Positions 20,652 to 33,514 are shown, counted from the first letter of the stretch. The stretch is DNA of 64,000 nucleotides from Ailanthus altissimus (GCA_946807835.1 OX327684.1:14284501-14348500), one strand, 5' to 3'. Numbers and translations: made by a program. The notes: generated by a model not told the origin, from the sequence alone.

Positions 20652-21453
20652 AGTCGTGTATGCTGTGAGTTTTTGGGTCTTCATATTTTAGTGTTAATCT
20701 TGTTAACATAGGAAACTTTATAAGTAATGTTCTTAGATTAAGGTGCTTGTTGAGTGCCTTTGAGTATGTTTGACCAATGTCCTCGATCTATATTTAGGTT
20801 TTGATAATTACTCTTTTGTCTAGTGGGATTCGTTTTTGAGTAAATGTTCTTTGGGCTTACATTTTATAGACATGCAAATTATAATGGTGATTAGACTTCT
20901 GTTTTTAGTTGGTGCCCTTTATTGCACTAAATATTTGTATTATTTTGGAAAATTCACCAATGTTTGATAGTTTTAATGAGTAGTTACTTATCTTTTTAAA
21001 TGTGTGGTGACATGTCATCATTTATGGAGTTGACTGTTGATCATACGGTTGAGGTGTGTTGGTTGAAGAGATAAGTTTTTAATAGTGCTTCTTTGTCTCA
21101 AATTTTGAATCAACGATTGATATCTATCTTTCTTCAGCTATATATATATATATATATATATATATAATCTTGTGGCCCTTTAAATTCTCAACTTCTTGAT
21201 TTTCTTTTCCTATTTTTTGAAGAGAGATTATTCTCGTGACTAAAACCTTTCTTTTTCTTGTAACTTGATGATTCTTCTTTCAGTTTTTTCTTTGTAATTG
21301 TTTTTTTTTCTTTTATCTTTTTGTTTGTTATTTCTCGCATTCTTTCTGGCTTGATACTTGTTATGAGCATTTGTCCTTTGATTGTCTATTAGTGAGTTTT
21401 TCTAGATATGTTTTGATAAGTTTGAATTCTGAACCTTGTTTAGGTATAAAGTT
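20652..21453. other. Non-coding sequence before the gag-like pseudogene
   Basis: Continues the repeat interrupted by solo LTR A. A (TA)n run lies at 21139-21166. Probably the untranslated leader of the gag-like element. No gene seen. Confidence 0.4.
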
Positions 21454-24400
21454 ATGTCTACAATGGGCGATTCTTAGAACGTGTCTGGTCAAGACCTAGA
21501 TTGCCTTAGAGATAACTTTAATGCTATGAGTACCACAACACAAGGTATGGTTGATGTAAGTGCTTAAGAGGGTTAATGACTCATTATACAAGTGATAAGC
21601 CCTACTCAAAGAGAAGATGCTGTAAGGGCATGTGATCCTGATGGCACTTCTAGTAATATAATGTCACCAATGTCTCTTAAGAGCATGAGGGTGTTTTTGA
21701 CTAGTTTATTAAGTCGAAGAAGAAAAAGAAGAAGTTTGTTGCTCAAAACAATAAGGATGCTTCATTTGAGTTGGATTTTTCTCATAACCATTCCTTTGGC
21801 ATGAGCGAGGAGGTCCTCATTGAGTTGAGGTAGAGGTTGAAGATCTCTAATTTTATTACTTTGAGTGTTCTCTAGGAGGATGAATATGCGAGTGTGCCAC
21901 TAAACGAGAAGGTGGCTTTAAACTTAAGGTTTTTTGAGTTGGGGTAAGGCTGCCTTTTTAGTTAACTTTTTTTTATAGATATGTAGCCCATATGAAGTTT
22001 TCCTTGTGCTAGTTAAATTTAAATGGTTGAAGGATTTTGGTAGGACTCTACGTCATGTAGAGCTAGGCTAAACTTGAGGGTCCTTATTTTCCTGAGCTCT
22101 AAAGCCTTTAACAAATTATGGCGAATGTTGGTCAATAGAAAGATTTCTACTACCTAATGTTTACGATATGGAGAAGAGGATTACTCTTGTAAAATACTCA
22201 ACTTTGAGGAATGCTGGGTGAAAGCTGTCGGCTTAGCAAGATCTTAGGCACGTGGGTGTATGCATGTGCAATTGTGTCTATTGGCTAATGCAACGGAAAT
22301 ATAAATTTTGCAATAAACACAATAAATAAATATATTAATCACATTAATATATTTATAAAGTTAGAGAACTCACCAAACGTGTAACGTTATACACGTGTTT
22401 TTCCTGGAGTCCGCATAGAGATCAGCTCGTGTGCAGTTCTAGTCACCAACACGGTGGGCTTGATGAGCTAGAACAGCAGCCTGATATTTAGCCTGGGATT
22501 AACTCTTAATCCCCAAAATGGCCGGGAGTGAATTTACATCCTTTTTTTCAAAAGAATAAGAAATTGATAATTTGGAGCAATTCATAATTACTCCAATTGG
22601 AAGTAGAGGGAAAAATGAAACAATTTCATTTTTCCTCTCTTCCTTTTTTTTTTCTTCTTTCTTTTTTTTCTTCTTTCTCTTTTCTTTCTTCTCAATTTCT
22701 CTCCTCTCTTCTCTCTCGGCCGTTTGGCCTACTTCTCTTACTTCTGCTTTATATATATAATATAATATAATATAATAATAATAATATAATAATATATATA
22801 TTATATAATATAAAAAGAAGAGAGAGAGAATGATTATTTAACAATTAAATAATCATAGTGTGTAATGACCATTTTGCCTCTTATGAATAGTTACTAAGTT
22901 TACCCTTTAGTGGGTCTTACCAAATTTCACACTTAGGTAAACTCAACTGAAGGTCCACAATACGCTACGTGTCCTTATACAGTTGGTAAATAACAATTAT
23001 TAACTAATTGTTATATTTAACACTTAAATACAGACACGCACGTATTCTCGTGGAATTGTTGAATATTATTAGATTAAACAATTTAATTCGGCACGCTGCC
23101 CCAGTGCACAACGAGTATACTCCATATCGCAGAACTCCTTAGGTTCTACGCCTGATTCGTCAAATGGAACTATTTCAAGAGTCCGTGAGCAATGCCCCAC
23201 GTACACGTCACGAATATACAAATCAACGCGTCAAACCATACAAGCTGAGGTTAGAACGCATATGTATAGTCTTTCCGTCATGATATCCAGAATGTGCGGG
23301 GATATAGATTATCATCGTCAAATCCCCATGTGCTCATCCATGTCCTATCTCCAGACTTGTATCTCAATGAACAATATGCGTAAACTCCTTTGCCATATTG
23401 TTCTACCCTGGCGGAACTCTTTCCTGGGATGATTGCTTGTGGCCACAAGACTTTCTGAGATACAGTCTCGAAGCATCTAGATATCAAACTCCATATAGGA
23501 GCTGACGGATCCCATATCTGTAAGAACCGAACTCCATAAGCATCGGACCATACCCAACGACACCCAGCGGTCACACCATGGAAGGTCTGTGACATGTATG
23601 GAACCAAAGTATGGTGGATCACTTACAAGCTCACTATGGCACTCAGGTCAAAGGACCACGTATACTACTCAACTTGAGAGGACCCTCCGTTGACGGCTTA
23701 CATTAGATGTCTATCGGAGGCCCTTGTGAGTCTGTCCCATATCTAGTCATAACTGGATACCTATATGTCAATTCGAGCTCCAAGCTCATGGTCGGTCAGG
23801 AACGGCCATCTATACCTGGCAGATATGACATATGCTGATCTATATATAAAGGTATCTACCGATAGACCCTCATCGGTAGAAATAGATTAGGGACTATTAT
23901 TCGAGAACATACTTGCGCCAACTTAAATTTCCTGGCACTCGAATGCAACTCTTGTAACTATGCAGTTACTAGTATATTCCCAAGTCTATGTCCCATTACA
24001 GACAAGGCTCCAACTCTTGGATCTGTTGAGTATTATAATCAGCTAACACTTAGCTGTGCTAACATTTAGCAATTATATGTCTTAGGGTGGCTGACTATGA
24101 GCCCTTATTTAAACCCTTTAGATCTGATACGAACTCCTTCAGATCTACAATGTCTGTAATATTACATGCATAATACCATATAAATTGATATTAGCGATTT
24201 AATAGGAATGTACACTTGTATAAATACACAAGTATATGTACATTTAGGGATGGCACGTAAGCACCAACCTTAACAATGGCCATCTCGATGGGTACAAGGA
24301 CGAACCTCTAAAGGCCTATTAAGCATGAGATGCGGGGTTCGAGCACTAGGGAGGTCGTGCATGAGATGCATCTGTGGCTGGGGCGCCAGCTACGTCCCCT

Positions 24401-25868
24401 GGTGGACAGTAGCTCGTGATTTAGTAGTCCCTGTAAATAGCTACTCTCTTGGGGCAAACTTATGTTTACTGGGCTGATAAAAAACATTTCTAGCCCATTA
24501 AGTTCTTCAAATGCTTGGACCGAAGGTAGTTCTTTCTTCCACATCTTCTAAATACTTTCTTTGATTATCTTAGTGGACAACTGTTGTCATTTTTTTTATT
24601 ATAGTTATAGAGAAAGAGAAGAAGTGACCTTTTCTTGATGCTGACTCGAGCTCTGTGAAGGTGAAGAAGCAACAAATTCTTTTTAACTTGCTTTAGATGA
24701 AAGGTTTGGGCAAGGGTCATATGTGGGAGTCTTTAATGGGTTCCCCTCATATTAAAAAGAGGCTAGATGAGGCCTTAAATCCTTATTAAAGAAGGATCCA
24801 ACTGAAGCTATAACCCTTACTCGTGATAATCCTTTGCCTCCAAGCACAAATACTCATACTTCTCTTCTTAGAATGAAATCTCCTCCCCTTCTTATCAAAC
24901 TAATGGGAGATGCACTATTACAGATGCCTCAAGTTTAAATTTAAGGCCTTGGTCAAAGCATAGACCAGGGTCACTTCTTCCTTTTGACTTCTCGTTTATG
25001 AAGAATAAGAGGTACAAGAACCTGTGCCTTTCCTGAATGAGGTTGAGTAGGCGGTGTCCAGGGAATGCTTTTCTCTATTATTGACATACAACGTATTTGA
25101 GTTTCTTGCATATAGAATTAGGTGCTTTTTAAAGGTAATCTTGAGTTCTTTTTCTTTAATGTATGACCCTGTTTCAATGTATTGGTCATTTGTTTGATTT
25201 CTTTATCTTTGTTTTATGTGTGCAGAAGATGGTTACCTTACCAGTCACTGCAACTTTCTTTATAAAGCAGTGACTGGTATTCAGAAATTGATAACTGTTA
25301 AGGCTGAAGCTGCGAAGGCAAAGAATGCCAAAAAGAAGATGGACAATAATGTGCACAAGCTCAATATCTGTTCCACCAAGGTCAAGCATACCGAGAAGAA
25401 TGTAGCAACTAGAGTGGGGGCAGCTGAGGCTCAGGCTACAATGCTTGAAAATAGGGTTCGTATCTTAGAGTAAGAGGCTAAAAAATTTGAAGGGTGGATA
25501 AAGATTCTTTGATAGGAGAACACTTCCTTGAATAGGCTAAAAATGAGTTAGAGGATAAACTTGAGGCTTTAAAGTCACATATCATCGAGGAGGTCTCTAA
25601 TGCATTGACCTATTTGGTGGAGCTCTTCAAGAGACACTATAAGAACCTTGATCTCTCCTGGGTGGATGAGCTTTTTGCTAATCTAGAGAATGAATATGTG
25701 GAGGTTGAAGCTTCTCGTGATAAGACCAATATTCCTCAGCTGGCTGAAGATGTTCCCTCCCAGACTCCTAAGGTGCTTGCTTCAGTTCCTTAGGATGGTT
25801 TTTGTGCCAATGGATCTTCTGTTGTTGTTACTTCTACTGTTGATGCTAATGATCCCCCCACTGCTTAA
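21454..25868 (+). pseudogene. Intron-containing gag-like protein of an old non-autonomous retroelement, broken
   Basis: Starting at an ATG at 21454, stop-broken frames resemble the coiled-coil gag-like proteins found in large non-autonomous plant retroelements. Fragments are SKKKKKKFVAQNN (about 21710), a stretch near 21840-21920 reading ISNFITLSVL and EDEYASVPLNEKVALNL, and after solo LTR B an Ala/Lys-rich coiled coil (25216-25473). A C-terminal part follows (LVELFKRHYKNLDLSWVDELF, about 25605-25690). GT...AG introns are suggested at about 21945-22002 and 25134-25224. In-frame stops (for example LR*RLKIS) and the 2-kb LTR insertion show it is dead. Family identity rests on overall look, not a named domain. 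Confidence 0.6.
22226..24275 (-). mobile_element. Solo LTR B
   Basis: The 2050-bp copy of the A/C family has ends TGTCGG...CCTTAACA. The flanking 5-mers AAAGC and ATGGC match at only 3 of 5 positions, so the target duplication is decayed or the copy has rearranged. It has the same orientation as A and C and splits the gag-like pseudogene. It includes the GA-rich leader and TATA-like AT repeats on - (about 22620-22810). Confidence 0.82.
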
Positions 25869-26284
25869 GTTAGGAATTTTTTCTTCTTTTTCTTTTTCTT
25901 TTTTTCTTGTAACAAATTTTTCAAAATTTATAAAAATACGTATTCTCTATTGTCTTGTTCCTTTTAGAGGTGGCAAGTAGGCTGTGTCAGACCAGCATGG
26001 CCTACAAAAATTGAGCCCACATGGGCTGTCGTACTAGGTCGACTTGGGCACAAACAGTATTTGTGTCGTGTTAACCCAAACACGATAGCAAAAAATTAGG
26101 CCTAGAAACGGCCCACTGTGGGCCGTGCTAGGCACATGTAGAAAGTAAAAAAATATTATTATTATTATGGGGTCATGTGTCTTCTCCTTTTTCTTAGCTA
26201 CAGTACCCGTAATTTTAAATTTTAATTTTTTTTAAATTGTTTAAATTTGGCAACAATTTTTTATTATTGATTTATATTGTTTCA

Positions 26285-28110
26285 TACATATTTGATGTAA
26301 TTAAAATTAAAATTAAATTTAAAATTATAATATTTAACGTGATTGAAATTAAAATTGAAATTATAAACATTTAATAAATTTTGAATTGAAATTGGAATTA
26401 TAACATTTAACATAATTGAAATTAGAATTTGAATTATAACATTTTACACAATTAAAATTTGGATTGAAATTTGAATTATAACATTTAATATAATCGAAAT
26501 TGGAATTGAAATTATAGTATTTAAAATAATTGGAATTGAAATTTAAAATTAATTATAATATTTAACGTAATTAGAAATAAAAGTGAAATTGTAACATTTA
26601 ATATAAATGAAATTGAATTTGGATTTAAAACTATAACCAATAATGTAATTGAAATTAAAAGTAGATTTGGAATTATCACATTTAACATAATTGAAATTGA
26701 ATATGGATTTGGAATTCTAACATTTAACGTAAATGAAATTGAATTTAAAATTATAATATTTAACGTAATTAAAAATAAAATTATTTTTGAAATTATAACA
26801 TTTAACATAACTGAAATTAAAATTTAATTTGAAATTATAACATTTAACATAATTAGAATTAAAATTATAATATTTAACATAATTAGAATTAAAATTATAA
26901 TATTTAATGTAATTAAAATTGAAATTAGATTTGAAATTATAACGTTTAACGTAATTATAATTAAATTTTGATTTGAAATTATAATATTTAATATAACTGG
27001 AATTGAAATTGGAATTTGAATTATAACAGTTGAAATTGAAATTGGAATTGGAATTATAACATTTAACGTAATTGAAATTAAAATTAAATTTGAAATTATA
27101 ATATTTAATGTAATTGAAATGGATTTAAAATTATAACATTTAACATAATTGAATTTGGATTTGGATTTAGAATTATAATATTTAACGTAATTAGAATTGA
27201 AATTGGAATTTGAATTATAACATTTAATATAACTGAAATTAAAATTAAAATTATAACATTTAACGTAATTGAAATTAAAATTGAATTTGGAATTATAACC
27301 TTTAATGTAATTAAAATTGAAAATTGAAAATTATAACATTTAACATAATTGAAATTAAAATTGAATTTAGATTTGTAGTTATTACATTTAATGTAAGTAA
27401 AATTAATATTAAATTTTGAATTATAATATTTAATGTCATTGAAATTGAAATTAGAATTTGAATTATAACATTTAACTAAATTAAAATTGAAATTGGATTT
27501 GGAATTATAATATTTAACGTAATTAAAATTAAATTTAGATATTTAATTATAACATTCAATGTAATTAAAATTAAAATTAGATTTAAAATTAACAACCGAA
27601 TCTCAATCTTTAAAGTGTAGTCTTTTCTTTCATGAAAGAGGAATTTATTCTATGCTAGGTTAACATCTCTCTTTTATTCAAATAATATTCTTGATTCCAA
27701 AAAGCCTCTCTTTTAGTCAATAATTAAAGAAAACCTTCACTTAAGAGAGGACTCATTGAATGAAATTAAATTTAGAATTATAATATTTAGCGTAATTAAA
27801 ATTAAAATTAAAATTTGAATTATAACATTTAACGTAATTGACATTTAAAATAAGAATTGGATTTGAAATTATAATATTTAATGTAGTTTAAATTGAAATT
27901 GGATATAAAATTATAACAATAAAATTAATTTTGAATTTAGAATTATAATATAAATGTAATGAAATAAAAATTGGATTTAGAATTATAACATTTAATATTA
28001 TTGAAATTTAAATTATAACATTTAACGTAATTGAAATTGAAATTAAAATTATAATTATAACATTTAACGTAATTAAAATTAAAATTAGATTTGCAATTAT
28101 AACATTTAAT
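26285..28110. repeat. Degenerate AT-rich minisatellite
   Basis: Dozens of variants of modules such as ATTATAACATTTAACGTAAT and TGAAATTAAAATTGAATTTG are strung together with variable length (roughly 30-55 bp). The array is broken by a unique segment of about 180 bp at about 27590-27770. Frames on - (26521-26808, 27943-28170) are only the translated repeat and are not genes. Confidence 0.85.
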
Positions 28111-28454
28111 TTGAAAGTGTTTGAATTTGCCTGAGTATTGATTAAAATAATGTAAATATATAGAATTCATTCATTTGCTAAATTTTTATTTCAATTTTAT
28201 TTTTTACCTATAATAAAATTATAATTCAACGTGTACTACTATTTTGTTTTAAATTATAAATTTAATAAAAAATGTACATTAATAGTAATTATAATTATAA
28301 TTATAATGTAATCTCAATTATGATAAAAACACAAATTTAATATAGTTACAATTAATAATAATAATTAAAATATTTTTTAAAAGTAATTATTCATTTAATT
28401 GTATATTCGTTTATAATATAAATATTAAATTGAATAAAAACATAAACATATGTT

Positions 28455-28549
28455 GGGCTAGTGGTAAAATGTCTTCACTTGGTGGAATATTTTGCCATGA
28501 GGTCTTGGGTTATTTTTTGCTATGAGGTCTTGAACCCAAGACCTCATGG
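28455..28549. repeat. Inverted pair resembling tRNA-derived SINE heads
   Basis: A 17-bp perfect inverted repeat (28495-28511 and 28533-28549, CCATGAGGTCTTGGGTT) surrounds a B-box-like GGTTCAAGACC (on -, 28526-28536). Upstream, GGGCTAGTGGTAAAATG resembles an A box. This could be two head fragments of a tRNA-derived SINE in opposite orientation inside the hAT element. No poly(A) tail or target duplication was seen. Confidence 0.4.
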
Positions 28550-28754
28550 TCACAAAATTTAGTGGTGAATAGTGACACAATAATAGTGACACTAGGCTCG
28601 TGATAGGCCTTAACACTAGGCCTGTGATGGGCTCGTGCAAGACGAACCAAAAATTATAGTCCAGGCACAGCAAGACATGCTGGCTGGCCCAGACAAGCTA
28701 TAATATCGTGCTGTGCTAAGGTCGCCCAATCCGATTGCCACTTCTAATTCCTTC

Positions 28755-29378
28755 AATTTATTTTTCAGCATTTTATTGTTCGTCAAGTATTCTGAGTGAT
28801 CTTTGTTGTTTGGTATCTTGCTTGAGTGTGATGAATGTGTTTAAGTCTTGGAATTGTGCCTTAACTTTAGATATTGTGGGAACTAGCCTTAAGTACGATC
28901 ATGAGATCTTTTTGAATAGAGTATTCGTAACAATTAGTATCTTTCGAACAAGATGTTTGTTATAATGTGATTGATGAATTTCCTCGTCCCTTGTATTTCT
29001 ATTTTTTTTAAAGACTTCATCTTTGAGAGCCTTATTAGGTTAAGAAGTTTAGCCCTCGTAGTGGGTTCCTTAGATTCTCCATCAGTTTACGTCGCATTTA
29101 ATGTACCTCACTTTATATTTTGAGCCTTCTACTATCAATTATGTCTTTTAGAGGTGATCCTATTGATGCACCCCTTTTATAATCTTTTGGGGCTTCTGAC
29201 AATTATTAGATACTTTTTCATTTTATTTTAAGAAAACATTTTTTAGCAAGATATTTCAAGGATTGTCGATCTAATCTACGAAAAGACTTTAAAAGCTTAG
29301 AGATATTTTTTATTGAAAGCAATAATTAAACTCTTCATAGTACTCATTTTCCTTTGCCTCATTTTTTAGAGAGAAAGT
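28755..29378. other. Non-coding remainder of the old retroelement
   Basis: Between the hAT element and solo LTR C. T-rich, with no coherent frame; probably 3' sequence of the gag-like element. Confidence 0.4.
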
Positions 29379-31558
29379 TGTTGGGGATCTAATACATATG
29401 GGTGTATGCATGTGTAATTGTCTCTATTGCCTAAAATACGTATCATATACATATTAAACGCGGCGGAAGCATTTAAACATGTAATGAACACAATTAATAA
29501 AATATAATAATCACATTAATATATTAGTAGTGTTAAGAATTCACCTGAATGTGTAACGTTATACACGTATTTCCTCGGAGTCTGCATAGAGACCAACTCA
29601 CTTGCAGTTCTAGTCACCAACTCGGTGAGTTTGGTGAGCTAGAACAACAACCTTCTAGCCAGCATTGAGTTTAAATCTTAAACCCCAAAATGACCGATAG
29701 TGTGTATTTTTCTTTTTCTTTAAAAGGAAAAGAAATAGAAAATGAAGCAATTCATAATTGCTTCTTTTGGTACCATAGAGAATAATGAAATAATTTCATT
29801 TTTTCTATTTTTTTTCTTTTTCTTTCTTCTTCTCCTCAACACCATTTTTATTTCATTTCTCTTTCTCCATTTCACTCTCTCGGCCAAAATCACCAACACC
29901 CCCAAATTCACACATTTCACACACATTTTATATCCCACACAAATAAAATAATAATATTATATATTATAATATCAAATAAAACTATTTTTATGAAAAAAAT
30001 AATATTATTATATTAAATAATAATAAAATATATAAAATGGATGCCAACTAAATGGAATTATTTAATAGAATAATATTATATAATAAATAATATAATATAA
30101 TATTTTATTTGAGATATTTTGATTATTTAATAATTAAATCATCAATGGTGTGAAATAACCATTTTGCTCCTCATAAATAGTTACAAAGTCTACCTTTAGT
30201 AGGTCCCACTAGATCCCACACTTAGGTAAACTCAACCGAGGGTCTACAATGCACTATGTGTCATTATACAATTAGTAAATAACAATTATTAACTAATTAT
30301 TGTATTTAACACATAAATACAGACACGCACGTATTTTTGTGGTAGTGCTGGATTAAACAATTTAATCTGGTATGCTGTCCCAGTGCACAACAAGTAAATT
30401 CCATATCGCGGAACTCCCTAGGTCTACGCTCGATTTTTCAAATGAAACTATTCCATGAGTTAGTGATCATTGCCCCACGCACACGTCACGAATATACAAA
30501 TCAACGCGTTGAACCATGCAAGATGAGGTTACAACGAATACTTATAGTCCTTCCATTATGATATCCTGGATGTGCTGAGGATATAGATTATGACTGTCAA
30601 ATCCCCATGTGCTCATCCATATCTTATCTCTAGACTTGTATCTCACTGAACAATATGTGCAAACTCTTTTTCCATATGTTCTACCCTGACAAAAACTCTT
30701 TCTCGGGATTAATGCCCGTGGCTACAAGACTTTTCGAGATACAGTCTCGAAACATTTGGATATCTAACTCTTTATGCGAGCTGATGGATCCCATATATGT
30801 ATACACTGGACTCCATAAGCATCGGACCATACCCAGCAACACCTAATGGTCACACTATGAAAGATATGTGACATGTGTAGAACCAAAGTATAGTGGATCA
30901 CTTACAAGCCCACCATGGCACTCAGGTCAAAGGACCACACATACTATTCAACTCGAGAGGACCCTCCTTTGGCGGCTTACATAGGGTGTCTATCGGAGGC
31001 CTTCGTGAGTCTGTCCCATATCTAGTCCTAACTAGATACCAATATGTCAATAAAAGTTCCAAGCTCCCAGTCGGCTAGGAACGACCATCTATACCCTATA
31101 GGTACGACATATACTGATTTATATATAAAGGTATCTACCGATATACCCGTATTGACAGAAATAGATCATGGATAATTATTTGAGAACATACTTGTGCAAT
31201 TAGAATTTTTTGGCACCCGATTGCAACTCTTGCAACTATACAGTTACTAGTATATTCCTAGGTCTATGTCTCATTACAGACAATGCTCCAACTCTTGAAT
31301 ATTCGCTGAGTATTATAATCAGCTAACACTTAACTTTGCTAACATTTAGGATTTATATCTCTCAGCGTGACTAACTATGCGCCTTTATCTAAACTCCTTT
31401 AGATCTGATCTGAACTCCTTCAGATCGTACAATGTCTGTAATGTTACATTGCATAATACCATATAAATTGGTATTAGCGATTTAATGGTAATGTACACTT
31501 GTATAAATATACAAGTATGTGTACATTCAGGGATGACACGTAAGCACCGACCCTAACA
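29379..31558 (-). mobile_element. Solo LTR C
   Basis: The 2180-bp member of the A/B family has ends TGTTGGGG...CCCTAACA. The flanking 5-mers AAAGT (29374-29378) and AAAAT (31559-31563) match at 4 of 5. It is oriented like A and B, with the GA-rich leader on - at about 29740-29930. The extra length relative to A and B is mainly AT-rich sequence at about 29940-30120. Confidence 0.85.
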
Positions 31559-31563
31559 AAAAT

Positions 31564-32155
31564 GTCACATCTTTTTGTTTTATTTGAAATTCTCTTGGAA
31601 AAATTTTAAAATAACCCCTTAATTTTATAAATATTCTTTTTTAGCCACATTTTAATTATATATTCTTTATTAGCCAAATAATTTGTAAATGAACATATTT
31701 GCCCTGTATGCATAATATAGTATTAAAGAAAATATTTGAATAACAAATCTAACACATTCAAACTTAATTTAAGCCAATCCATCTTCAAGATCACAATTTA
31801 ATATTTAGAATTTGAAATAAGTATATTTGAAGTTATAAAATATCTTTTCAGGTAAGATTTCTATTATGTTATATATGTTTTGTGATATATATACGAAATG
31901 TTAGATTTGTTAAAAGTTATAGTTATTTTGAAATGAATAAATGAAAAATACAATTGTAGTGTATAATAGTGAAGTTTGGAAGAGAAATGAGGTTGAATGG
32001 GAGAGAAGTAACGTGTCGGACATAAAATATGGGAAAAATAACTACAGTTGCTTCACGGGTGTTGAGATGGCCAACTTGGGTTGCCTATCTCGGGCGCGAG
32101 ATTGTTGGCCTAGATGGCCAATAATTGTAAGAGGCCGCATCACGTGTCTTACATC
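31564..32155. other. Intergenic with small GC-rich hairpins
   Basis: Mostly AT-rich. At 32080-32125 two short inverted repeats occur (ATCTCGGGCGCGAGAT and TTGGCCTAGATGGCCAA). No gene seen; the frame at 31941-32198 has no recognisable content. Confidence 0.4.
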
Positions 32156-32519
32156 TAGGGGTGGGCAAACTTGGTTTGGTCACCGAAAATTGAACTAAGT
32201 CGGTCGATTTTTGAAAAATAAAACTGAAAACTGAATAGAGCTTATAGTGAACCGAATCGGTTCGATTTTTGGTTTTTTGGTTCAATTTGGCTCAAATAGA
32301 TTTAATTTCGGCTTATTTTTTGTTCGGTTCGGTTTTTCAATTTTTTTAAAAAAACATTTTGATTTTTTTATTATTATTTTTCAAAATTCATTATTTTTTC
32401 AATTTTTTGAATTAAAAAATCAAAAACCAAACCGATCAAAAAAAAAATTAAACCAAACCAGTTGGTTCAATTTGATTTTTTAGGTTCAGTTTAATTTTTT
32501 AATTTTTTGCCCACCCCTA
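32156..32519. mobile_element. hAT-type MITE, 364 bp
   Basis: Ends TAGGGGTGGGCAAA and TTTTGCCCACCCCTA form near-perfect terminal inverted repeats. Flanks CTTACATC (32148-32155) and CTCACGTC (32520-32527) agree at 6 of 8, both differences being transitions. The interior is rich in GGTTCGGTTT-like words and has no coding capacity. Confidence 0.85.
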
Positions 32520-32684
32520 CTCACGTCTCGAGCAACTGGTAATTTCGTGAGATTTTTCTAAATAATGAATTTTGAATTTTTTGGATGGTTTTTTTTATAA
32601 TTTTTTTTATTCTATTTCAAGTCTGAGGGAGTATGATTTAATTGTTATTTATTTCAGAGGAAGTACTGTATCATTTGTTGCATT

Positions 32685-33480
32685 TGATGCATAAGATCAG
32701 TCCGGACCTGATTAACCCTCTTAAAAATATCTTCTCAGTCCTTCTCCATTCTCTGCATCAACTTCAATACGATCAAATCTCTTTTATATCTCTTCTTATA
32801 GTTGCTCAATCTGATATGCAACATCATAGTACGCAGATGCATTGTGTTTAAATTACAAGGAAAAAATAATCATAGTCAAGAATTTTTACAATTGTACTAA
32901 TTCAGCTAATCGCGTAAAAAATAAAATATGTCATTACTTTAAACACTGGTGGTTCAAACACTGGTGGGTCTACTCTTTCATGCCCATCTTTCTCCACATC
33001 CATATCATCATTGTCGGGTCAGTGAAATGGACAAAGCCCTTCTGGCTCTTACTCATACTTTGTATAGAACTATGCATATGTAGTGAGTCTCTAGCATAGC
33101 TTTCAGTTAGAATGCCCAGATGTTTGACCAATTGCATGACCTCTTCCTTATTCACGAGATCTTCCAATACTAACTTGCAATGTACCGAAAGAACTTACAA
33201 ATTTTAAATTAGGTTATACGTATTACAAAAGAAGATTAATATTATTAAATATTAATGGATTAAAAACATTCCAAGTTTTTAGACATATTATCACCTTCAA
33301 GTCTCGAACATTGGAATCTCTCTGTTCCTCCAATTCAAATACGACGAAAGTAGTCACTGGAGTGTAAATAAAAAACTTGATCACTGACCGTAATGGTTTC
33401 ATAAATTCATACCTAAAATAATTTTAAAATTCAAGTTCACTATAGGAAAATAAATAATTAAAATTGAAATGTTGAATACA
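32685..33480 (-). pseudogene. Second fragment of the ULP1/DUF1985 MULE gene
   Basis: This segment parallels 13276-13990. Shared words include GATCAGTYCGGA, GATTAACMCT, TCCATTCT, GCAGATGCA, CTCCACATCCAT and GTGAAATGGRCA, in the same order and orientation. It therefore corresponds to the central linker exons of the ULP1-like gene and lacks the protease end. Stops are frequent. It shows the MULE family is present at least twice in the window. Confidence 0.7.
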
Positions 33481-33514
33481 AGAAAATCGATGTCTATACT
33501 GTTGTGACCTTAAG

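Larger units (their letters stand above)
25965..28746. mobile_element. Non-autonomous hAT element filled with AT-rich minisatellite
   Basis: Terminal inverted repeats TAGAGGTGGCAA (25965) and TTGCCACTTCTA (to 28746) are typical of plant hAT elements. The flanking 8-mers GTTCCTTT (25957-25964) and ATTCCTTC (28747-28754) agree at 6 of 8 positions, consistent with an aged 8-bp duplication. Subterminal regions contain repeated GGCC/CGTG words. No transposase is present; the middle is a minisatellite. It inserted just after the end of the gag-like pseudogene. Confidence 0.78.

Noticed and set aside
24308..24544. 78-residue frame on -
   Set aside because: Antisense to the expected gag-like coding direction, with no recognisable domain or promoter.
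26521..26808. 95-residue hydrophobic protein on -
   Set aside because: It is a translation of the AT-rich minisatellite; the Ile/Asn/Leu pattern follows the repeat.
26285..28110. CRISPR-like array
   Set aside because: Units are contiguous and degenerate without unique spacers, in a plant nuclear setting.
22226..31558. B and C as the two LTRs of one full element
   Set aside because: The outer flanks do not match. The sequence between them is a gag-like pseudogene remnant and a hAT element. C has its own near-matching flanks (AAAGT/AAAAT).
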